Shown here: piece after piece, positions 10,415-18,249 of the stretch | Layout of the letters: the number at the start of each line of letters is the position of its first letter | How positions within the stretch are numbered: position 1 is the stretch's first letter | NCBI GenBank assembly: GCA_934700345.1 | Contig: CAKUXP010000014.1 | Coordinates: forward strand, 1 to 64,000 | From: an uncultured Fibrobacter sp. | Lineage (GTDB): Bacteria > Fibrobacterota > Fibrobacteria > Fibrobacterales > Fibrobacteraceae | Direction of reading: 5' to 3' | Length of the DNA stretch: 64,000 nucleotides | Notes under the pieces: generated by a model | Told to the model about the DNA's origin: nothing | Seen by the model: only the letters and a program-made list of their open reading frames with translations | Databases searched by the model: none | Translations under genes and position numbers: made by a program

Positions 10415-10449
10415 GTTCCCAACCGCACGCGGCTGGGAACATTTTTTTT
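10415..10449 (+). terminator. Rho-independent terminator after gyrA
   Basis: An 11-base-pair stem starting GTTCCCA (one A:C mismatch) with a CACG loop is followed by ATTTTTTTT. It lies 25 bases after the gyrA stop. Confidence 0.85.
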
Positions 10450-10550
10450 CGTGAAATGGTGTGAATTGTTCTGTATAAAACTTTCCTCGATTTTCTTTTG
10501 AGACTTGATCTCTTGCGTGTTTTTCGAGGAAACGGAAAAACTATCCGCTT

Positions 10551-11774
10551 TTACGGTGAAAGCGCTTTTTGGAACGCGTCGTAATTGGCGATTTCGCTGC
10601 CCTTGTGAAATATGGCGAATTCCACTTCGTCAAAGGCTTCCCTGTATTCCTCCATGAGCGTTGCGTAGGCGTTTGCGACAACTTTAGGATCGTTGCGGAA
10701 CGCACCGCAACCGAATGCGCCGAGAATAAGGACTTCTGCGTGGTTGTCCAGGGCGACATCGAGAATCCTTCGCCCACGCCGGAGGTGCAGTCCATAGAGA
10801 TGGTCGGCCGGCAAAGGTTCTGCTTTTCTAAGGTTCGGCGCCGCACAGGTAATGACATCGGCGTCAATCCATTTTTCTCTGGGGAGCCTTTTCGGATGGC
10901 TTTCGTCCGACTTGAAAACCTTGATGCCTGGCGTATAGATGCAGGCGTCCGTATAGAGGTTGTCGCCGAGGTGCTTGTTGGGGAAATAGTACTTTTCTTG
11001 CAGTGCTTCCTGGGCTAGTACGGGGAAGAGCGTTGAACAGCGGCATAGGCTTTCTTCTTGTGCGGAACTTCCGCTCTTGACTCCTCCGCCAGGGGACGTC
11101 GCCGATGCGAAGTTGAGAACCGCGATGCGCTTTTCGGGATATAGGCTGTGCATTCGTTCGGCGGCCTGGAAGCTCCGATGTTCTGTTACGGAAACTTTTA
11201 GCTGTTTTCCGCGTCTTCTTTCTGTAGGAAGCTTTTCCGCTTCCGGGTAAAACTTTGTCTGAAATATCGACTTTTCTACGGCTTTTGACAGCGAAGTGCT
11301 TTCGGCGATCATCGAGAGCGTATCCTGGAATACGGCGACAAGGCGCGCTTTGCGTTCGCAGCGGGTTTCGTCAAAAGCGGAGTTTCCCGTCAAGATTTCC
11401 ACAAAGGCTTTGGGGAGAATGATGTTGTCGATATCAAGGCTTGCCTGGAAAAGAGGCGCTATGTCGGCGGGTTTAAAACCGGCGATTCCGCATCCGATGG
11501 GAGTGACCAGAAACCTTAGATTTGGATTTCTTTTGGCGAATTCGATAAACTCATCGACGTAGGGCTGGATCGTTTCGACAGGACCCTGCATTGTCGGAAT
11601 TGCATAGCTTTTTCCTTGAATGCCGACGCCTTGTCCCCAGACCGCTCCGAAACGTTCGATGGCGATCCGGGCCGCTCCGCCTCCGTGGTGACCGGCAAGG
11701 TTGCTGCCAAATACAAAGATTTCGTTTTGTCCGAGGACCGTAATTCCTGCGGGTGTAAACTCTGTCCGGCTCAT
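10551..11774 (-). CDS. Macro-like (A1S_2505-type) domain fused to microbial PARG (TIGR02452-like)
   Basis: A 407-residue two-domain protein. The start is the ATG at 11774, preceded by a strong AAGGAG; the frame extends 27 codons further without a better site. Residues ~1-150 resemble the small phage/bacterial A1S_2505 family (IFVFGSNLAGHHGGGAA, GKSYAIPTMQG, VTPIGCGIAGF), which has a macro-like nucleotide-binding look. Residues ~160-407 carry the microbial poly(ADP-ribose) glycohydrolase signature TSPGGGVKSGSSAQEESLCR, with the GGG and tandem-Glu catalytic loop intact. The fusion suggests removal or sensing of ADP-ribose marks in a defence or stress response. Both parts are recognised by motif only. 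Confidence 0.75.
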   Translation of the reverse strand: MSRTEFTPAGITVLGQNEIFVFGSNLAGHHGGGAARIAIERFGAVWGQGVGIQGKSYAIPTMQGPVETIQPYVDEFIEFAKRNPNLRFLVTPIGCGIAGFKPADIAPLFQASLDIDNIILPKAFVEILTGNSAFDETRCERKARLVAVFQDTLSMIAESTSLSKAVEKSIFQTKFYPEAEKLPTERRRGKQLKVSVTEHRSFQAAERMHSLYPEKRIAVLNFASATSPGGGVKSGSSAQEESLCRCSTLFPVLAQEALQEKYYFPNKHLGDNLYTDACIYTPGIKVFKSDESHPKRLPREKWIDADVITCAAPNLRKAEPLPADHLYGLHLRRGRRILDVALDNHAEVLILGAFGCGAFRNDPKVVANAYATLMEEYREAFDEVEFAIFHKGSEIANYDAFQKALSP

Positions 11775-11918
11775 AGCCGTTCTCCTTGGTGAAAAATCAA
11801 AATATAGCTTGAAAGCCGGAGCCTGTGTCGCTTTCCGGGGGACTTCTTTCCGCAATAGATCCTTTGCAAAGAGGGAAGGGAAGTCCTTGGCGTTATCGAT
11901 GGCGTAAAATAAACAGGT

Positions 11919-12332
11919 CTATCTTTCCCGAAAAATTCCGAGCCGCTTCCATGGTTTGACTAACCGATAGGCGAACGCCCCGACGAGACCGCCGACAAGA
12001 TCTGCGCACACGTCTCCTGCCGAGACGGAACGCCCCGGCACAAAGCTCTGGTGAAATTCATCGAGAATCCCGGCGACAAGGCAAAGCCCCGCCGCATACA
12101 GCGCCGTCACAAAAGGGCGTTTTTCCCAGCGGGCATTTGCAAACCACAGGCAGAAGCACGCTCCGAGTGCCGCATACACGCTGCCGTGCACCAACTTATC
12201 AAAAGGCGAAACGAGCCAAGTCATGCCGCTTCCCGGAATTGCCGATGTCCGAAAGATTATCGCGAGCAGGAGAATTCCTGGAATATAGCGAAACAGGGGA
12301 TAGCGTTCAAAAAGACCGTCAAGATATTTCAT
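11919..12332 (-). CDS. VanZ-family membrane protein
   Basis: A 137-residue protein with about four membrane-spanning segments. It has the VanZ-family pattern DKLVHGSVYAALG near residue 45 and DEFHQSFVPGRSVSAGDVCAD near 93-113. VanZ-like proteins occur widely and only the founding member is linked to teicoplanin tolerance; here the function is unknown. It is divergent from ogt across a 66-base gap holding both promoters. Confidence 0.85.
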   Translation of the reverse strand: MKYLDGLFERYPLFRYIPGILLLAIIFRTSAIPGSGMTWLVSPFDKLVHGSVYAALGACFCLWFANARWEKRPFVTALYAAGLCLVAGILDEFHQSFVPGRSVSAGDVCADLVGGLVGAFAYRLVKPWKRLGIFRER

Positions 12333-12398
12333 ACCTCAAAACTAGAAAACTGCAAAATATTTTCGCGAACAACTTCGGGCAAATTCTATTTTAAAAAG

Positions 12399-12923
12399 AT
12401 GTGTTTCATCTCGCATTATCGCTCTCCCATAGGGGATGTCACGCTGGCAAGCGACGGCGAAAATCTGACGGGTCTTTGGTTCGACGGGCAAAAGTACGAC
12501 CGCGATACGATCCGGGGGATGGAACTAGCCGAAAAGGACCTGCCTGTTTTCTCTTCCGCAAAAAAGTGGCTGGGCATCTATTTCTCGGGAAAGATTCCCG
12601 GCTTTACGCCACCCCTGAAAGTCGAAGGTTCCGCCTTCAGGAAAATGGTCTCGGATGTCATGCGAGAAATTCCGTTCGGTCGTTCGATGACTTACGGTGA
12701 AATCGCCAGAAAGGTTGCCCAACGAACAGACAGAAAGTCCTTGTCGGCGCAGGCTGTCGGCGTAGCGGTCGGTCGCAATCCGATATCTCTCATCATCCCG
12801 TGTCACCGCGTTCTCGGCGGAGAGGGGAAACTCTCCGGCTATGCGGGAGGCATCGAACGGAAGGTGTTCTTGCTAGAACTCGAAGGAATTCTCTTCAAGC
12901 CAGTAGAAAATCCTCGCGGCTAA
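12399..12923 (+). CDS. ogt: Methylated-DNA--protein-cysteine methyltransferase
   Basis: A 174-residue suicide repair protein that transfers alkyl groups from O6-alkylguanine to its own cysteine. The active site is IIPCHRVLG (about 133-141), with the HTH recognition segment FGRSMTYGEIARKVAQ before it and the SGYAGGIERK wing after it. The frame is open upstream to 12051, but that part is the antisense of vanZ; the ATG at 12399 (MCFISHYRSPIGDV) matches the usual N-terminus. It has no Ada-type regulatory domain. Confidence 0.92.
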   Translation: MCFISHYRSPIGDVTLASDGENLTGLWFDGQKYDRDTIRGMELAEKDLPVFSSAKKWLGIYFSGKIPGFTPPLKVEGSAFRKMVSDVMREIPFGRSMTYGEIARKVAQRTDRKSLSAQAVGVAVGRNPISLIIPCHRVLGGEGKLSGYAGGIERKVFLLELEGILFKPVENPRG

Positions 12924-13105
12924 CGCTTTATTCGCCTGTTCCACAGTAAATTCAATCTTTGCCGAAATATCCGTGTTTTGTAAATCCCTAAAATTCTCTA
13001 CGCAAAAAACAAGCGAAAAAGCGCCGTTTGGCGAATTCTTAATTTAATTTTGAAAGAATCATCCTCCGTCATTCTGTTTTCTCCAACCGGGATTATATTC
13101 ACTCC

Positions 13106-13705
13106 ATGATTAAAAAACTTCTTCCCTTGCTCGCCCTTTCTCTCTTCGCCTGCACCGGCAACTCGAACAAAGGTGCGGAACCGGATTTTTCCCCGCAGTC
13201 TTCCGATACGGAGCTCTCTTCGGAAGCCCTTTCGAGTGACGCCGAATTCTCTTCTTCCGAGGTATTCAGTTCCTCGTCCGCAGAATCTTTCGACACTTCC
13301 GGTGCAGAAACCGAATGGAACAAGGCGCGCCTTACGTGGTATGAATCCTACCCGGATCCGGGTAGCGAGGAATGCATCGAATACAACGGCTGCCAGTGGG
13401 CGGGATATTTCGCCGCTCTCGACGGGCAGCAGACAGAAGAATGGGTCAAGGAAAACAACATCATCGCCGTCCACGAAAAGGATTTCGATACTTACCGCCT
13501 AAAAACTTTCCGCCTCAGAAAGAACGGAGCGGAAATCGACGCGGTCGTCTATGACATGTGCTCGGATGCGGACTGCAACGGCTGCTGCACAAGGAATGCA
13601 GGTTCTACGGGATTCCTTATCGATATCGAGGTCAATACCAGGGCGAGATTCAACAATTGCGGCTCGGGCATCGTCGAATGGAAATGTCTCGACTGCGACG
13701 ACTGA
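13106..13705 (+). CDS. Lipoprotein with Ser-rich linker and probable double-psi beta-barrel domain
   Basis: A 199-residue protein. The lipobox LFAC puts the acylated Cys at 16. A Ser/Glu-rich linker (about 20-65) precedes a Cys-rich domain (about 70-199) with TWYESYPDP, EYNGCQWAG, IAVHEKDF, YDMCSDADCNGCCT and FLIDIE. The spacing of Cys, Gly and the buried Asp/His resembles RlpA/barwin/expansin-like double-psi beta-barrels (inference), which bind or loosen polysaccharides. A cell-wall or plant-fibre target would suit a cellulolytic bacterium. A 182-base gap upstream holds its promoter. Confidence 0.6.
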   Translation: MIKKLLPLLALSLFACTGNSNKGAEPDFSPQSSDTELSSEALSSDAEFSSSEVFSSSSAESFDTSGAETEWNKARLTWYESYPDPGSEECIEYNGCQWAGYFAALDGQQTEEWVKENNIIAVHEKDFDTYRLKTFRLRKNGAEIDAVVYDMCSDADCNGCCTRNAGSTGFLIDIEVNTRARFNNCGSGIVEWKCLDCDD

Positions 13706-13763
13706 CATTTTTGCTAGATTTTAAAACAGTGAACAGGCGCAACTTTTTCGACTGGAGATAAAA

Positions 13764-15068
13764 ATGCGTAAACGACTTTTGACTGAAGGTGCCAAGGAAC
13801 TTTCTTACGAAATCCGCGAGATTGTCAAGAAGGCGAATCAGTTGAAGGCTCTCGGACTGAAAATCCATTGGGAAAACATCGGCGATCCGATTGAAAAGCA
13901 TTGCCAGCTACCCGAATGGATCAAAAACATCGTCGGCGACATCGTGAAGCAAAATAAGAGCTACGGTTATTGCCCGTCGAAAGGACTTCTCGACACCCGC
14001 GAATTTCTCGCAAACGAGACGAACAAGCTCGGCGGCGTGCAGATTACCGCAGACGATATTCTCTTCTTCAACGGACTCGGTGACGCCATTTCCACGATTT
14101 ACAGTCTGCTCTCCATGACGACCCGCATCATCGGACCGTCTCCCGCTTACAGTACGCACAGCTCCGCCGAAGCTTCGCATGCGCATTCCTCTCCGCTCGT
14201 CTATCACCTTCGCCCGGAAAACCATTGGCTCCCCGACCTCGAAGAACTAGAGAACAAGGTCAAGTACAACCCGAACGTTGCGGGCATTCTCATCATCAAC
14301 CCGGACAACCCGACGGGAATGGTCTATCCGATGGAATACCTGGAGAACATGGTGAAAATCGCAAAGGATTACCATCTCTGCATCATCTGCGACGAGGTTT
14401 ACAGCAAGATTACCTACAATGGCGCACAAGCGCACCCGCTCGCCACTTACATCGGTGACGTCCCGGGCATTTCGCTCAACGGCATCTCCAAGCAATACCC
14501 GTGGCCGGGTGCCCGGTGCGGATGGGCGGAATACTACAACCGCGACAAGGATCCCGAATTCGACGCCTTCTGCCGGGCGATTGACAATGCGAAGATGATC
14601 GAGGTCTGCTCCACGACCATTCCGCAGCTTACGATTCCGAAAGTCCTCGGCGATCCGCGCTATAAGATTCACCGTGATTCTCTCAACGAGCAGATCGGGC
14701 GTCGCAGCGCGCTCATCAACGAGATTCTCTCGGAAGTTCCGGAGCTGTATTTCAACCCGACCTACGGCGCGTTTTACAACACGATTGTTTTTAAACCGGG
14801 CGTTCTCAACGACCGCCAGACGCTTCCCGTCGAAGACCCGAAGATTAAAAGCCTCGTGGAAAAGTGGACGGAAAACGTTTCTAGCCTCGATTATCGCTTC
14901 GTCTATTACCTGCTTGCCTCGACAGGCGTTTGCGTCGTTCCCATCAGCAGCTTCTGCAGCGAACTCCAGGGCTTCCGCATCACGCTTCTCGAAGAAGATG
15001 AGGATGAACTACGTCTCGTGTTTACGAAAATTCGCGACGCGATCAAGGCTTACGTCAAGAGCGCATAA
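13764..15068 (+). CDS. PLP-dependent class I/II aminotransferase
   Basis: A 434-residue fold-type I aminotransferase. The PLP Lys is probably K243 in LNGISKQYPW. The cofactor-binding NPDNPTG is at 179-185, the DEVY motif is at 210-213, and Arg251 follows in PGARCGW. It looks like an alanine/aspartate-type enzyme; the exact substrate is not clear. Its 3' 132 bases plus terminator exist as a second, diverged copy at 17461-17681, so the gene marks the edge of the accessory island. A GGAG ribosome site precedes the ATG. Confidence 0.88.
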   Translation: MRKRLLTEGAKELSYEIREIVKKANQLKALGLKIHWENIGDPIEKHCQLPEWIKNIVGDIVKQNKSYGYCPSKGLLDTREFLANETNKLGGVQITADDILFFNGLGDAISTIYSLLSMTTRIIGPSPAYSTHSSAEASHAHSSPLVYHLRPENHWLPDLEELENKVKYNPNVAGILIINPDNPTGMVYPMEYLENMVKIAKDYHLCIICDEVYSKITYNGAQAHPLATYIGDVPGISLNGISKQYPWPGARCGWAEYYNRDKDPEFDAFCRAIDNAKMIEVCSTTIPQLTIPKVLGDPRYKIHRDSLNEQIGRRSALINEILSEVPELYFNPTYGAFYNTIVFKPGVLNDRQTLPVEDPKIKSLVEKWTENVSSLDYRFVYYLLASTGVCVVPISSFCSELQGFRITLLEEDEDELRLVFTKIRDAIKAYVKSA

Positions 15069-15157
15069 ACGAACATTTCCACGCGAACGCCCCGCGGAGA
15101 AAAGTCCACGGGGCTTTTCCGTTGTCCGATTTTCGGACGGGATTTTCCCTCATTCGG
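14937..15157 (+). repeat. Direct repeat, copy 1 (aminotransferase 3' end plus terminator)
   Basis: Aligns without gaps to 17461-17681 (221 bases each). I count about 14 differences in the 132 coding bases, all but one synonymous. In the roughly 89 bases after the stop codon there are only about two to four, all near the far end. Confidence 0.9.
15090..15118 (+). terminator. Rho-independent terminator of the aminotransferase gene
   Basis: CCCCGCGGA and TCCACGGGG form a nine-pair stem with one mismatch, followed by CTTTT. The identical hairpin recurs at 17614-17642. Confidence 0.75.
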
Positions 15158-15572
15158 TGAAAACTTTCACAATCGTCCGCGGGAAACGTCTTTTCCTATC
15201 GTAGACAAGAACTTTCGCATCGGCAAAAGCCGCGGGAATCGTCACTTTTACCGTTTGCACGCACGAGCAACTTGCCACGACATCGCTATTCGTCCGGGAA
15301 TCGATAAAGAGCGTGTCGTCCAAACATTCGCCCACAAGGTAATATTTGATTCCGCCACACGACCAGCCGAGCTGCATCGTCGCCTCGGCGGATCCATCCT
15401 GCCGGAGTAAAAAATAAACCGTATCGACAATATCTCCAAAATTCTCCTCGAAAGAAACGTCCGAGCCGATTTCGCAAGCGCCAACTTCCGTGAAAGAAAG
15501 CTGTTCCCCGCTTTCAGTGTCCGAACACGAGCTGAAGACCATTAACCCCAAAATTATCGTGAATATTTTCAT
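15150..15572 (-). CDS. Small lipoprotein of unknown function
   Basis: A 140-residue protein starting at the ATG at 15572 with a GAGGAAATT ribosome site. The lipobox VFSSC gives a lipidated Cys16. The mature part has scattered cysteines (an SCSC pair near residue 105) and no recognised domain. It overlaps the end of the next upstream minus-strand gene by 59 bases, so it is probably the third gene of that operon. Its 3' end runs into the duplicated aminotransferase terminator region, suggesting that its last codons were set by the recombination that made the repeat. Confidence 0.6.
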   Translation of the reverse strand: MKIFTIILGLMVFSSCSDTESGEQLSFTEVGACEIGSDVSFEENFGDIVDTVYFLLRQDGSAEATMQLGWSCGGIKYYLVGECLDDTLFIDSRTNSDVVASCSCVQTVKVTIPAAFADAKVLVYDRKRRFPRTIVKVFTE

Positions 15573-16415
15573 CGAATTTCCTCCAAAGTTGAAGCGACGC
15601 GGGAACATCCATCATGGTAAAAATTACTGAGCCATCCTCGAGAACCAAATCCAACGTGTATGAAAAACAGGGCAACAACAGCCCTTGATTTTTCACCTCG
15701 CAATATGCCTCCGCCACGCTGGTTACCATTACGGAATCAACATTTCTACCAATATCTAAATGAGCGATATGGACTTTCGAAAAAAGACTCTTGACAATGG
15801 AATCCAACAACGACACGCTTTCTTGATAGTTTGTGCATATTTCCAAAAATCCATTTCCTTGTTGCAAGTCTTCCATCGCTATATCCGCCCATTGTAAAAA
15901 CCCCTTGCCATCTATGGCAATCATCAAGTAATTCTTGTCGCTTCTGACAATTCGTTTATTATATACTCTTTGATAATTGAAAACAAGACCCGTTACTTTT
16001 TCCTTTAAATCCTTTATATCCGTAGTAAATTCGGTATCAATAGAGACCAAACTAAATTGCTTTGCTATGGAATCAGGAAGAATTTTCTCGGGAATGGCCA
16101 TTTGCCTCTCATTGATATCTTTTAAAATTACAACTTGAGGTCCTCCAATTTTGACGGAATGATCGTTATTTTCAAAAATTTGAAAATGATTTTTCAACGA
16201 GCTTCGAACATCGGAAATAGCACGACTATTTTTCCTATCAATTTTTATATATGCATCACCCTTAATTCTCATTCTTTGAAAGCTTTTGTCAGCATATTTT
16301 GTCATTTTTTTCCCACGTTCCTCTCCAAAATCAACTTAGGCTGAGCCCAACTATTACAAAAGAACGCCAAAGCAAGGCTAAAAGAAATCATCCATTTCCA
16401 AAAATTTTTATTCAT
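15514..16415 (-). CDS. Secreted protein of unknown function, interrupted by an A7 tract (one-base frameshift)
   Basis: A signal peptide frame starts at the ATG at 16415 (MNKNFWKWMISFSLALAFFCNSWAQ) and ends after 37 codons in GGAAAAAAATGA. The following 263-codon frame begins at that same ATG (16305) and has no signal peptide. One extra A (A8), or a -1 slip on the A7 run, joins them into a sensible ~300-residue exported protein. No known domain was seen. Its ATG overlaps the stop of the caspase-like gene (ATGAATAA), so translation is coupled. A 76-base piece of a paralogue lies at 17697-17772. It may be a real frameshift mutation, phase variation or programmed slippage. Confidence 0.65.
16305..16311 (-). 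other. A7 homopolymer at the frame junction
   Basis: Seven consecutive A residues on the minus strand (GGGAAAAAAATGACA) sit exactly where the signal-peptide frame and the main frame meet. A length change of one base would fuse or separate them. Confidence 0.7.
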
Positions 16416-17343
16416 ATTTGGGCTTTCCTATTTTTAAACGCCTTAATTTCAATGATTTTGATTTAAATCGAGTATCATTCAACAAAACAGGCGCATTGTA
16501 TGAAAAGTCAAATCTTTCTTCAGACATATCAACAACATTTCCATTCGCTTCCACTCCATAAAAATACCAAATCGCGGAGTCATATCCAGAAATTCCAGTG
16601 GAATATCCCAAAGCGGCATTGTTGTGAAAATTGTTATACACCTTTTTCACCGAGGACGAATAGGCATTCCATAAAGAGACTCCATCTTCTATGAAATACT
16701 TGGCGAAATATTCATACACATCTTCCGTCCGCCAACGAGCGGAACTATACCAATGCTTTTTTATATTTCCTTGCCAGCCCAACCCATAATTGCCAAGAAT
16801 CGCATGAACTCCTTCAAATAGATTCACCATTTTCGTAAGCCGATTGGCATCGACCGAAACAGCCGACATTGCTTCCGAAAGGTGTCCACTTTTGTTAACA
16901 TTCAACACTAGACACGCGTCAAAGAAAACCCAACGCGTTTTTTTACCAAATGTCTTATTCCCTTTATCCAAACTTAGTGATTTATCATAAAAAGCCAAAC
17001 TTTGCTGATTTCCATGACCGGCAAAGAATACAATTTCGGTCGAGTCCGTTTTGTCCAATTTAAAAGCGGAACTCGTCGCTTGCGAATTTTCTCGATTATA
17101 TAAAATTTCCGTCGAAACATTTGGGTATTTTTTTTGTATTGCGACAATCAGTTTATTGAGAAATTTATTTTTATGAGAAATCGATCTGGCTAAATTTTTT
17201 GTTCCCGTGTAATTCGAATAATCCTCAACAGCATAGGCCGAAAATCGCACATTCGATGGTGTAGCGCCTATTGAAAACGAAAAGAATCCCAAATAGAAAC
17301 AAAATAGGATAACAAACTTTATTCTTTTCATCAAAGCAAACAT
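16408..17343 (-). CDS. Secreted caspase-like (C14/CHAT/gingipain-fold) cysteine peptidase candidate
   Basis: A 311-residue protein with an N-terminal signal peptide (VILFCFYLGFFSFSIGA); an alternative start is the ATG at 17331. The His-Cys dyad pattern of clan CD peptidases is visible: IVFFAGHGNQ (His110) at the end of one hydrophobic strand and WVFFDACLVL (Cys144) at the end of the next. That gives a 34-residue spacing typical of caspase-like folds. The rest has no match I know. Base composition is much AT-richer than in the flanking housekeeping genes. It heads an operon with the A7-interrupted secreted protein, which could be a substrate, chaperone or inhibitor. Protease activity is inferred. 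Confidence 0.6.
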   Translation of the reverse strand: MFALMKRIKFVILFCFYLGFFSFSIGATPSNVRFSAYAVEDYSNYTGTKNLARSISHKNKFLNKLIVAIQKKYPNVSTEILYNRENSQATSSAFKLDKTDSTEIVFFAGHGNQQSLAFYDKSLSLDKGNKTFGKKTRWVFFDACLVLNVNKSGHLSEAMSAVSVDANRLTKMVNLFEGVHAILGNYGLGWQGNIKKHWYSSARWRTEDVYEYFAKYFIEDGVSLWNAYSSSVKKVYNNFHNNAALGYSTGISGYDSAIWYFYGVEANGNVVDMSEERFDFSYNAPVLLNDTRFKSKSLKLRRLKIGKPKYE

Positions 17344-17460
17344 AACAATATTTATTCTTTAACCAAGCAAATCTATTGTAAAATTTACACAATGTGAATG
17401 ATAATTATTATTACGCTTCTCACTTTATCGGTATTTTTGAAAAATCACACATGACATTTT

Positions 17461-17592
17461 GTCCCCATCAGCAGCTTCTGCAGCGAATTCCAAGGATTCC
17501 GCATCACGCTCCTCGAAGAGGACGAGGATGAACTCCGTCTGGTGTTCACCAAAATCCGCGACGCCATCAAGGCCTACGTCAAGAGCGCATAA
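17461..17592 (+). pseudogene. 3' fragment of a second aminotransferase copy
   Basis: Forty-three codons from PISSFCSEFQGF to AYVKSA and a stop, matching the end of the gene at 13764-15068 with many synonymous changes and one Leu-to-Phe change. There is no 5' part or start codon. It is the outer limit of the direct repeat (17461-17681) that brackets the caspase-like operon. Confidence 0.85.
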
Positions 17593-17613
17593 ACGAACAT
17601 TTCCACGCGAACG

Positions 17614-17642
17614 CCCCGCGGAGAAAAGTCCACGGGGCTTTT
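17614..17642 (+). terminator. Duplicate of the aminotransferase terminator
   Basis: Same CCCCGCGGA...TCCACGGGG hairpin and CTTTT as at 15090-15118, unchanged despite divergence of the coding part beside it. Confidence 0.7.
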
Positions 17643-17696
17643 CCGTTATCCGATTTTCGGACGGGATTTTCCCTTATTCGGCGGAGAGCCTCACAT

Positions 17697-17772
17697 TTTA
17701 AAAGCCCCTCGCCATCTATGGCAACCATCAAATAGTTTTCATCGCTTCCGACAATTTGTTTATTATGTAGTC
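17697..17772 (-). pseudogene. Fragment of a paralogue of the A7-interrupted secreted protein
   Basis: The minus strand reads LHNKQIVGSDENYLMVAIDGE, matching YNKRIVRSDKNYLMIAIDGK in the gene at 15514-16415. About 75 bases align at the DNA level with 15895-15970. It sits straight after the second terminator copy. The intervening lipoprotein and most of this gene were lost, so an ancestral second copy of the whole locus has decayed here. Confidence 0.7.
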
Positions 17773-17850
17773 GTCCCTTAAAATTTCGCTCAACCCGCAT
17801 AGCTATTGGGAAAAATTGATTTATGCGATTGAAAACCTTGCATTATTTTC

Positions 17851-18098
17851 ATGTATAGACCTCCGAAATTCTCCGCACAGACAAGCCTTTTCCGCTCCCT
17901 TGAGGAACAGCTGAACCGCAAGCATTCCCCGGACGAGTCCGTTGCGGAGCAGTTCCTATCCGCGTCAACGGCGACCATGACAAACCGGGAGCGATAGGAT
18001 GCGGCATGATCTTTCTCGACACGACCGTACAAGAAAAGAACATTGCCTTTCCCATGGATGCCAAGCCAAAATACTTGTTTAATTATTGCTGTTTTTGA
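17851..18098 (+). pseudogene. Decayed IS5-like transposase
   Basis: The frame starts MYRPPKFSAQTSLFRSLEEQ, then jumps to SPDESVAEQF (like the SDESVVEQ segment of IS5-family transposases). It stops, and continues in another frame as IFLDTTVQEKNIAFPMDAK, a conserved transposase block. Large internal deletions and at least one frameshift make it non-functional. The identification rests on remembered family motifs. Confidence 0.65.
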
Positions 18099-18124
18099 GA
18101 ATAAAAATGCGCGAATTTACCGTT

Positions 18125-18152
18125 TTGTCATATTATGACATATCCATAATCT
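18125..18152 (+). promoter_or_regulatory. Probable promoter and palindromic operator of the restriction-modification genes
   Basis: TTGTCA at 18125 and TAATCT at 18147 form a sigma70-like pair with a 16-base spacer. A perfect inverted repeat TGTCATA-T-TATGACA (18126-18140) overlaps the -35 element. It could be a site for autoregulation by the methyltransferase or another regulator. No separate C-protein gene is present nearby. Confidence 0.5.
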
Positions 18153-18249
18153 ATATTTGGGACAAGGATTATTGGCAAAGTTTTCTGAGAGATTTTCGCC
18201 ATATCCGATACAAGTCAATTGTCAATACATACACAAAAAAGTACATTGT

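Larger units (their letters stand above)
17461..17681 (+). repeat. Direct repeat, copy 2
   Basis: Gap-free match to 14937-15157. The two copies flank about 2.3 kb of AT-rich accessory DNA, as expected for insertion at, or recombination through, the aminotransferase 3' end. Confidence 0.9.
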
